Shown here in pieces: positions 1-8,617 of a DNA stretch of 33,330 bases. Numbering within the stretch: the first letter of the stretch is position 1; each line of letters begins with the position of its first letter. A program made the position numbers and the translations under genes. The stretch spans positions 1 through 33,330 of the forward strand of contig JADGPT010000008.1 of the NCBI GenBank assembly GCA_017882345.1, read 5' to 3'. Under the pieces are notes generated by a model, which was given only the letters and a program-made list of their open reading frames with translations, ran no database searches and was not told the DNA's origin. The stretch comes from Bacteroidales bacterium. GTDB lineage: Bacteria; Bacteroidota; Bacteroidia; Bacteroidales; VadinHA17.

Positions 1-258
1 TTAGTAGAACGTGTAAATAAGTATGGGTTGGAAGGTTTATTGGATGATCCACATACAGGGAGAAAACAACGAATCACTATTGAACAAAAAGAAGAGTTGT
101 GCTTAGTTCTTTCACAAAATCCTATAAAAAAAGGATATGCTCAGCCCGAATGGGATGGACCATTATTAGTTAAATATATGAAAAATGTTTTGAATCTTGA
201 ATATTCAATTCGCCAGACTCAAAGATTAATGAAATCACTTGGGTATAATGTAAGATAA
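1..258 (+). pseudogene. IS630-like transposase N-terminal fragment (HTH region), open at the window's left edge and stopping after GYNVR
   Basis: Frame 1 is open from base 1: LVERVNKYGLEGLLDDPHTGRKQRITIEQKEELCLVLSQNPIKKGYAQPEWDGPLLVKYMKNVLNLEYSIRQTQRLMKSLGYNVR*. This resembles the winged-helix N-terminus of IS630 transposases, and no DDE domain follows. Confidence 0.6.
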
Positions 259-302
259 TTTTTGTCAAAAATCTCATTATTTTCATTTATCCGGTGTACT
301 AA

Positions 303-1642
303 ATGTTTGATATTCTGTTAATATTACAATGTTTGAATACTTGTATGGATTCAACATCTTTGAAACGGTTGAAAATTATCGTGCCTGCATTATTGGCTAT
401 TCCAGGTCGGGTGACAATGCAAGGTATTTCTAGGTGGACAGAAGAAGGTGGAAGCTATCGAAGTGTTCAGCGATTTTTCAATACAACCCTAGATTGGAAA
501 AATGCTCAGTGGGCTCTTATTCGTCAATTTTTTCTGAATAGTTCTGATACTTTTATCTTAGCCGGAGATGAAACTGTCGTTACAAAATCAGGGAAAAAAA
601 CATTTGGACTCGATCGGTTTTTTTCATCCTTATTTGGAAAACCGGTTCCTGGAATATCTATTTTTGCTTTTTCTCTTGTCAGTACGAAATTGCGAATCTC
701 ATTGCCATTAATGACACAACAGATGACCCGTCCAAATGAAACAAATCCAGAAAAAACAACAAAAAAAAACTAAGTCAAGAAAAGAATAACAATGGATCAA
801 TGAAAAAAAGAGGGAGTGGGAGACCGAAAGGAAGTACAAACAAAGTCAAGGAAGACGTTGAATTATCCCCTTATCTCAAATTCATCCAGAATCTTTTATT
901 GGAAGTGATGCTGCTAATTGGAAATAACATTCACGTCAAATATGTGGTGTTTGATGGGGCATTTGGCCATTATGATGCATTGCAAATGGTCAAACTCGGT
1001 GGATTGCATCTGATTTCCAAATTGAAAAAGAACTCAAACCTATATTTTTCATATGAAGGTGCATACAGTGGAAGAGGGGCACCAAAAAAATATGGGAATA
1101 AAATAAACTATAAATATATTCCTACCAAGTTCTTGAAAAAAAGCATTTGTAAAAATTCGATTAAGACTGACATTTATCAAATGGCAATGCTCCATAAATT
1201 ATTCTCTCAACAGTTAAATATTGTGATTATAGTTAAAGAGAATCTCAAAACCAAAGCCAGGGATTTTGTTATTTTATTCAGCAGTGATCTTGATTTGGAC
1301 TATAAGAATTTGATTGACTATTACAAGCTACGTTTTCAGATTGAGTTCAATTTCCGAGATGCAAAACAATACTGGGGATTGGAAGATTTTATGAACATCA
1401 AGGAAACACCAGTCAACAACGCTGTTAACCTTGCTTTTTTTATGGTAAATCTTTCTCATATTTTAATCAACAATGTTCGTCTACAGAATGCGGAATTTAG
1501 TGTTCAAGATCTAAAAACACATTTTAGAGGCACTAAATATGTCGATGAAGTATTAAAATTACTTCCAGAAAAACTGGATCCAATTTTAATCCAGCAAATA
1601 TTTAAAGAAATGACGAGAATAGGTGGAATTAATACGGATTAA
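303..1642 (+). mobile_element. IS4-like DDE transposase split over two frames (303-773 frame 0; the second frame is open through the A-run to 1642)
   Basis: ORF1 has the first catalytic region ILAGDETVVTKSGKKTFGLDRFF. ORF2 has VVFDGAFGHYDAL and the Y-(2)-R-(3)-E-(6)-K signature YKLRFQIEFNFRDAK. Together they give a full-size (~446 aa) transposase. Confidence 0.8.
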
Positions 1643-1715
1643 TGGCGAAGGTATTGTCATACAGGAAATGACTTAATTGCAAGAAGTACAGTTTATACCT
1701 CATACCTAGTATCTG

Positions 1716-4559
1716 AAATTCGAAGAAATGGCTAAGACCTATGGCATAGATGATCCGTCCTATTCTACACTCGGTGCATTTTTTGATTATGACCTCGATG
1801 GTGATCTTGATCTTTTTATAGTGACAACAAATGTTAAAGTCTTAAGAGGTATAGATTTCGAAAAGGCCAGGGTTGAGAGCGATCCCTATGCAGGCGATAA
1901 ATTATTCAGGAATGACGGAAATCATTTTGTTGATGTTACTCCGGGATCAGGCATTTTAACAAATGCTCTGGGATACGGGCTTGGGGTTGCTATTTCTGAT
2001 ATCAATAAGGACGGCTGGCCGGATATTTATGTTACAAATGACTATGTTGAGCCTGATTATCTGTATATTAACAATAAAGATGGAACATTCACCAATAAAC
2101 TTTCCGAATATGTTCAGCATATTTCTCTTTCTGCCATGGGCAACGATATAAATGATTTTAATAATGATACCTGGCCTGATATCTTTACAACCGACATGCT
2201 ATCTGCAGATAATAAGAGACTTAAGCTGCTTTATGGGATGGAAAACTATATGGAATATGCGAAGATGGTTATGGATGGTTTTTATCACTCGACCATGCGG
2301 AATATGCTTCAGTTAAATAATGGCAATGAAACATTCAGCGAGATCGGTCAACTTGCCGGTGTTTCAAACACAGACTGGAGCTGGGCCCCATTGTTTGCTG
2401 ATTATGATAATGACGGTTGGAAGGATCTGTTTGTTTCAAACGGGTATTTTAAGGATTATACCAATCGTGATTTTTTAAAGTACAAAACAGACTATTATTT
2501 GCAGCAAGCCAGAGCGAAGGCTCCTGTAGATACGTTAATGCTTTCAGGTTTTATGACTTCAACTCCCATGCAAAGTTATATTTTTAAAAATAATAAGGAC
2601 CTGACATTTACTGATAAAAGTGTTGAATGGGGATTTGACAGGAAAGGATTCTCCAATGGAGCTGCGTACGCTGATCTTGATAATGACGGGGACCTTGATC
2701 TGGTTGTCAGTAATCAGAATGAAACTGCATCGATTTACAGAAATATGCTTAGGGAATCAAATCTGCCTGCAACCAATTATATCACAATTCAATTAAAAGG
2801 GGGTGATAAGAACACCTCTGGAATAGGCAGTAAAGTTTATGTCTTTACCCGTCATGGAGTGCAATATCAGGAACAATCACCATCACGCGGTTATCAATCA
2901 TGTGTAAGCAATAAACTTCATTTTGGATTATCTGACAGTGAGGTTGTTGACTCTGTCAGAGTTGAATGGCCACGAGGCAAAGTAAGTATTTTAAAGAATA
3001 TTAAAGCTAACCAGTTGATTATAATAACCGAGAGCGGACAAAAACAGAAGACACTTGTCGTTGCCCCGGTAAAAAAAATATTTTCAATGGTTGAATCATC
3101 TGTTGCCTATGAACATGTTGAATATGGATCTAATGATTTTGAACGTCAACCCTTACTGTTATCAATGTTGTCAACATGTGGTCCGGCAATGGCGATAGCT
3201 GATGTAAATAAAGATAAACTGACAGATGTTTTTGTCGGTGGATCAAAAGAGACACCGGGAAAATTATTTATTCAATCGGCGAATGGAACATTTAAGGCTT
3301 CTCCGGATTTTATTTTCAAGGATGACATTAACTGCACTGATGCAGATGCTATATTTTTTGATGCCGATAATGATGGTGATCAGGATCTGTATGTTGTCAG
3401 CGGAGGTTATAATGACTACAACAGAAATGACAAGGCTCTTCAGGACCGGCTATATATGAATAACGGATCAGGCAAATTCACAAAAGCTCAGGATGCCCTG
3501 CCGCAAATGCTAAATTCAAAATCTTGCGTATGCGCAGCTGATATAGATGGAGACGGTGATCTTGATCTTTTCGTGGGAGGACGGGTTATGCCGGGTGAAT
3601 ACCCCAAACCGCAGGAAAGCTATATTCTTATTAATGACGGGAAAGGACACTTTAAAAATATGACAGCATCATTTCTTCCCGATCTAGCAGCAGGTGGGAT
3701 GGTCACTGATGCTGTCTGGATCGATCTGAATAAAGATTCCTGGCCCGATCTGGTTATCGTTGGTGAGTTTATGCCGGTTCGTGTATTCATAAATGATCAT
3801 GGGAAAAAATTCAGGAAAGAAACCAAAACCTGGTTTGATGTTCCGGAGGGAGGATTCTGGAACAAAATTGCAGCAGCTGATTTTGATCATGACGGCAATA
3901 TAGACCTGGTAGTCGGGAATTTCGGAACAAACACTCAATTGAAGTGTTCCATAAAAGAACCAATTGAACTGACATATAAAGATTTTGATAACAATGGATC
4001 GATAGATCCTATTTTTACTACTTATATTCAACATGTTTCATATCCTTTTGCAAGCCGTAATGAGTTACTGAATCAGATTAACAGTTTACGTGGAAAGTTT
4101 CCGAACTATGAATCCTATTCAAATGCCAGACTGACAGATATTTTTTCAGCCGATAATTTAAAAACTGCCTCAACCTTATCAGCCAGTGAATTAAGAACAG
4201 TATATTTTAAAAATACAGGCAGTAAATTTGAAAAACATGTTCTTCCCATGGAGGCGCAATTTGCTCCTGTCCATGCTATTGAAGTACTTGATTACAATAT
4301 GGATGGAAATTTGGATTTTATTCTGGCTGGAAATCAGAATGCAAATTGTGTTCGGCTTGGAGTAATGGATGCCAATTACGGTCAGTTATTTGTAGGAGAT
4401 GGAAAGGGAAACTTCAGATATATCTCACAGGGTGTTTCAGGACTCAGCCTTACAGGGGATGTAAAATCACTTAAATTATTGACTATTAAAGGTATCCGGT
4501 ACCTGTTTGCCGGGATTAATAATACAGGGATTGCAACCTATAAGCTTAACTTAAAATAA
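1716..4559 (+). pseudogene. 5'-truncated FG-GAP/VCBS repeat protein with ASPIC/UnbV-type segment
   Basis: Many DxDxDGxxD repeats and an ASPIC-like segment (GIGSKVYVFTRHGVQYQEQSPSRGYQSCVSNKLHFGLSDSEVVDSVRVEWPRGK). It aligns by eye with the 30662+ ORF starting only at residue ~157 (FEEMAKTYGIDDPSYSTLGAFFDYD vs FTEMAEKYGIADTGYATNATFFDYD). An in-frame TAG lies at 1707-1709 and there is no signal peptide. Confidence 0.7.
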
Positions 4560-4561
4560 AA

Positions 4562-5524
4562 TTAATTATTAGCCTTGGGGGAATCACAAGTACAATTAAT
4601 CTGGCTGACAATTTTTTGTCTGAGGTTCATATTAATTAATCGATTGGTCCTCTGATCAACACATTTATTACATTTTGAAAAAAGGCCAAGATCCCATATA
4701 TCTGCAAATACACGGCCTGCTTTCAAACCAATTCCATATTCCACTACAGTTTCCAGAGAGTGAATATCAGGCAGGTTGAAGTCGCCTTTTTCCATTAACA
4801 GATCCATTGCACCGTTTCCTGCTCTGACAGGAATAATAGTACAACATTCCGCCCCGCTGTTGAAAGCAAAGTATATTGATCGTTCAGCCCAATAAATACC
4901 CTCTGATTCTGAGAGCAGGGGAGGCCTGAGGAGAATAAAAGCTCTGGAACTTATATCATGGTTCGTAAGAAAGCTGACAGAATTACGGAAATCCTCCAAA
5001 GACATTTGCTTATTCAGATTACGGAGAATATCAGGATGTATAGTTTCCAGACCCATTGCAATATGTAACTCGGGTATCAGCAAATCCCTGAAATTCAGAC
5101 ATTTTTCATTGATAAGCCTTGGGTGACTTTCAACGATTACTGTTTTGAAATTTTTCAGCAGTGATGCAATTTCTCTATAGTCTTCTTCAGGAATAGCTTT
5201 TCCGTCAAAGAAACTTCCACTATTATATAACTTCAGATGCTTAACATCAGGCATTTGTTGTAACGCCCATTCAATCTGATTTGGAATTGCTCCGGCAGGT
5301 ACGGATTCATCTGTAGTGTTCTTCCAAAGATCGCACATTAAACAATGGAAGGGGCATTCCCGGTTAGTCAGAAAGATGATTCCTGTATCTTCAATGCTCC
5401 CTGAGATAGTTCGCTCTTTTTCCACAAGCCAGCCATAAGGCTTTTGAGGGTCAACAGGATTTTTGTTTCCCCTCTGAGAGACAATCCATTGATCATTGAT
5501 CAGGAAATCAGGATTTTCACTCAT
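4562..5524 (-). CDS. Radical SAM protein, resembling the RaSEA/TIGR01210-like architecture
   Basis: Cx3Cx2C motif CPFHCLMC, followed by HLKLYNSGSFFD, VIVESHPRLI, IAMGLETIHPDILRNLNKQMSLEDF and ILLRPPLLSESEG. C-terminal extra cysteines KCNKC and INCTC. Start chosen at MSENPDFLIND (5524), giving an 8-nt ATGAGTGA overlap with the upstream gene instead of the longer ORF call. Confidence 0.8.
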   Translation of the reverse strand: MSENPDFLINDQWIVSQRGNKNPVDPQKPYGWLVEKERTISGSIEDTGIIFLTNRECPFHCLMCDLWKNTTDESVPAGAIPNQIEWALQQMPDVKHLKLYNSGSFFDGKAIPEEDYREIASLLKNFKTVIVESHPRLINEKCLNFRDLLIPELHIAMGLETIHPDILRNLNKQMSLEDFRNSVSFLTNHDISSRAFILLRPPLLSESEGIYWAERSIYFAFNSGAECCTIIPVRAGNGAMDLLMEKGDFNLPDIHSLETVVEYGIGLKAGRVFADIWDLGLFSKCNKCVDQRTNRLINMNLRQKIVSQINCTCDSPKANN

Positions 5525-6845
5525 AATTTGAAAGAAACTCTTTCCTATACTCAATTTCTTTATCAGGGAAATGCCTGCTAAAGTCCCGGCTTGATACTGC
5601 GCCATGTTGGAAACGCCTTTTTTGAAAAACCGGCATTTCCATTCCTGTAATAGCCTTAACCCCATCAAAAACTATTTGTCCCTTAAGAGCATAGAGTTTC
5701 TGGTGATCCCAATTTGTCATATCAATGTAGGGAATACCCTCGGAAATTTCTATCACATTTGGTAATGTATAAGGACTGAATCCTTCGAAACCCAGGAGAT
5801 CGGAAGTTGCAAACGTTCGCATGTATCCTCTGCTCAATCCACCTGAGTAGGTTAATGAATGTTTGATTGATTCGACTCCCCAACCTTCATGGTAAAGCAT
5901 CAGATTATTCAGTACACTCCTGATAGTTAATTCAGGATTTTCCTCAATCGGATAATCTTTTAAGTTTTCATCCCCTCCGTCTCCGTCAATTATGTATTTC
6001 CATTCGGGATAGCGTGACCGGATTCCCTGCAGAAGTGATAGATTCATAGTTGCGGATTGTATATCAAGAGCTTTATAGTCTTCAACGACTTTAACAGCCT
6101 TTTTCCAATCCAGAGTAGAATAATCCACTTCAATAGGTTCAAGGAACAGCCCGAGATTAAGTGCTTCCAGAAATTTTCTTGCCTGTAATAAATCAGCGCC
6201 ATCTCCGTCAATTGAAAGCGTAAAAGCCTTTAATCTTGACGGACTTTCACCAAGTTCTTTAAGTGCATGATAGGTAAGCAGGAATACTGAACCACTATCA
6301 ATTCCAGCCGAAAAAGTTACCCCAACAGGACCTGTTTTAGCACGGAACTGCAACCATTTTTTGATTTCTTCATATAAGGCTCCGATATATTTTTCGCCAA
6401 TTTGTGCCGTATCTTCAGTGGAAAAACTATTACGTTCTGGTTTGAAAAACCGGCTATAAACAGGATTGGGATCAGGACAGCCCAACAGTTCAATTCTGGT
6501 GATATAGTGGGCTGGCGCCATTCTTGTATAAGAAGGATGAAACTGATGATCAAGTCCTTCCTTTTTCAAATAATTATAAATTACATCAATACGTTCAGCA
6601 ATTACCAATTCAGGGCCCCCGGGTCGTTTTGCAATAAAATACCGGATCGGACGTCCTATAGATCTTGCCATGCGAATGGTCTTGCCCTCAACAGAAACAA
6701 GTGAAAACTGTCCATCGATCTTTCGGACAGATTCTGCATCGCCTGATCTGACAAAATTAACGGCTTCTTCGTGTGTCATGTTATAGATGACATTCTTTTC
6801 CGGATTCGTGAGATCCGTAACCTTACTTACATATTGACTGTTCAT
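5517..6845 (-). CDS. Asparagine-synthetase-like amide ligase lacking the N-terminal glutaminase Cys
   Basis: PPi-loop motif VGVTFSAGIDSGSVFLL. Degenerate GATase-like N-terminus (IDGQFSLVSVEGKTIRMARSIGRPIRYF) but begins MNSQYV rather than MC. YIIDGDGGDEN matches the synthetase-domain GxGGDE-like motif. Confidence 0.8.
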   Translation of the reverse strand: MNSQYVSKVTDLTNPEKNVIYNMTHEEAVNFVRSGDAESVRKIDGQFSLVSVEGKTIRMARSIGRPIRYFIAKRPGGPELVIAERIDVIYNYLKKEGLDHQFHPSYTRMAPAHYITRIELLGCPDPNPVYSRFFKPERNSFSTEDTAQIGEKYIGALYEEIKKWLQFRAKTGPVGVTFSAGIDSGSVFLLTYHALKELGESPSRLKAFTLSIDGDGADLLQARKFLEALNLGLFLEPIEVDYSTLDWKKAVKVVEDYKALDIQSATMNLSLLQGIRSRYPEWKYIIDGDGGDENLKDYPIEENPELTIRSVLNNLMLYHEGWGVESIKHSLTYSGGLSRGYMRTFATSDLLGFEGFSPYTLPNVIEISEGIPYIDMTNWDHQKLYALKGQIVFDGVKAITGMEMPVFQKRRFQHGAVSSRDFSRHFPDKEIEYRKEFLSNYE

Positions 6846-6885
6846 ATATCTTGTTTTATACGTTATTTCTCTTTTTTTATTAGTA

Positions 6886-6941
6886 AGTGCCTAAAGTGCC
6901 TAGAGTTTGGAGTGCCTAAAGTTAAAGAAAAGTAGGCACTC
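6886..6941. repeat. Short direct repeats AGTGCCTA(A/G)AGT with an inverted copy forming a 9-bp hairpin
   Basis: AGTGCCTAAAGT at 6886-6897 and 6911-6922; AGTGCCTAGAGT at 6895-6906. GAGTGCCTA (6910-6918) pairs with TAGGCACTC (6933-6941). Confidence 0.75.
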
Positions 6942-8617
6942 TATTTTGATACAATACCTGTACCCTCTACTATAGTTATATAACGGTCGGAATCAATTTT
7001 ATTGTAAACATCCTTCTTGCCATTTGACCAGTTGATCTCAAGCAAGTCGATCTTTTTTTGCTGACCAAGTCCGAAGTGTATTCTCGGATCATTGTTAGAG
7101 AGATAACTGGTTGCCCATTGGTTTACCATTACCCTCTTTTTACCACCGGCAGTAAGAGTCACTTTTGCACCTATTGCAGAAGCTGGTCCATCCTTACCTT
7201 TAAGGGTCAATCCCAGCCAGTGATTATTGTTTCCTCCATTATTTCTGAGAAGCGCTGCTGTTCCCGGCTTGTCAAGATGAGAAACGATAATATCGAGATT
7301 TCCGTCGTTATCAAAATCCCAGACAGCTAAGCTCCGACCGGAACGTTTAGTTGAGAAATAGGCTCCATGCTCTTTTCCTACATTTGAAAAATGACCTTTC
7401 CCATCATTTTCAAGCAATAATGGATACTGCAGAATTAGTTCTTCCGCGGTTCCATTTGCAGCAACTATATCGAGGTCACCGTCGTTGTCATAATCAAAGA
7501 GCTGGGCGCCCCAGCTGTTTTTACCTGCCATAGCCGCTGCGACACCACTTTGTTCAGTAATATCAACAAACAAACCATTTCCTGTGTTTTTATAAAGGGC
7601 GCCATAATCGAGATCAGTAACAAGCAGATCGATCAGACCATCACCATCGATATCACCAATAGATCCATGCATCGAACCAGTACCTTTACCCTGACTATTT
7701 GCAGCAACACCACTTTCCACGCCAACTTCCTTATAAACTCCTTTGTCATTTCTGAAAAGGAAATTCAGTTGATGATCATTTGCCTGAAAAATATCGAGAT
7801 CGCCGTCATCATCATAATCGAATACAGTCAGACCCATGCATTTTGAATCAGGGTAATAGAGTTTGTTCTTTCGGGTTACATCAACAAATTTTCCATCAGG
7901 TTGCTGCTCATACAACATTGATTCCTGCCCATTGTATTCAGTGGGACTTGGCATCATATTTGGCGATCCGGGTGAAACATAAGCAGGGTCGAAAGCCAGA
8001 AAGTTGCCGACCATTGCATCCAGTCTTCCATCGAGGTTATAATCCCAGAAAGCGACACCGATACTCCACTTTGTAAAACCGTTCAGCTTTTCAGGTCCGC
8101 CCAGACCTAATGAAGCAGTGATATCGCTGAATGTTCCATTGCCGTTATTATGATAGAATACATTTTGGCCATAATTCAAAAGATAAAGATCCTGGTAACC
8201 ATCATTGTCGAGATCGATGGCACCTGCAGCCATGCTCCAGAAGTGGCCATCTAATCCGGCAGCCTTAGAAACCTCGGTAAAAGTCCCGTTGCCATTATTT
8301 TTATATAGCTCGTTATGTGAATTTTTATTCACCTTTCCTTCAGGATCTGATATGCCTTCAAGATATGTACCGTTCATAAGGAAAAGATCCATAAAACCGT
8401 CGTTATTGTAATCAAACACTGTAATACCCGAACCACTGCTCTCGAGTATATTCTTATATGAGTTGTCTCCAAAAGTATATTTGAAAGTAATTCCTGCTTT
8501 AGAGGTTATGTCAGTGAATGTGACATTTTTTTTCTGAGCTGATGACTCAATGGTTAAAAATATCAAGAACAGGTAGTGTAAAAAAACGGGAAGTTTCTTA
8601 CTCATCTTTGGTCTCAT
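6941..8617 (-). CDS. CRTAC1-like FG-GAP repeat protein with C-terminal ASPIC/UnbV domain, secreted
   Basis: N-terminal signal sequence (KKLPVFLHYLFLIFLTIESSAQ). Repeated DYNNDGFMDL/DYDDDGDLDI motifs. C-terminal GAKVTLTAGGKKRVMVNQWATSYLSNNDPRIHFGLGQQKKIDLLEINWSNGK. ATGA overlap with the upstream gene. Confidence 0.88.
   Translation of the reverse strand: MRPKMSKKLPVFLHYLFLIFLTIESSAQKKNVTFTDITSKAGITFKYTFGDNSYKNILESSGSGITVFDYNNDGFMDLFLMNGTYLEGISDPEGKVNKNSHNELYKNNGNGTFTEVSKAAGLDGHFWSMAAGAIDLDNDGYQDLYLLNYGQNVFYHNNGNGTFSDITASLGLGGPEKLNGFTKWSIGVAFWDYNLDGRLDAMVGNFLAFDPAYVSPGSPNMMPSPTEYNGQESMLYEQQPDGKFVDVTRKNKLYYPDSKCMGLTVFDYDDDGDLDIFQANDHQLNFLFRNDKGVYKEVGVESGVAANSQGKGTGSMHGSIGDIDGDGLIDLLVTDLDYGALYKNTGNGLFVDITEQSGVAAAMAGKNSWGAQLFDYDNDGDLDIVAANGTAEELILQYPLLLENDGKGHFSNVGKEHGAYFSTKRSGRSLAVWDFDNDGNLDIIVSHLDKPGTAALLRNNGGNNNHWLGLTLKGKDGPASAIGAKVTLTAGGKKRVMVNQWATSYLSNNDPRIHFGLGQQKKIDLLEINWSNGKKDVYNKIDSDRYITIVEGTGIVSK

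Noticed and set aside
4562-6940. Lasso peptide or other RiPP cluster built on the asparagine-synthetase-like enzyme and radical SAM protein
   Set aside because: No short precursor ORF, no PqqD-like RRE protein, no transglutaminase-like B2 protease and no peptide exporter seen. The 95-bp gap upstream holds only repeats. Radical SAM motifs do not look like SPASM peptide maturases.
7058-8411. Plus-strand ORFs 7058-7330, 7351-7533, 7550-7846, 7780-8076, 8205-8411
   Set aside because: Antisense to the CRTAC1 gene, with low-information translations; they mirror the repetitive DxDxDG coding strand.
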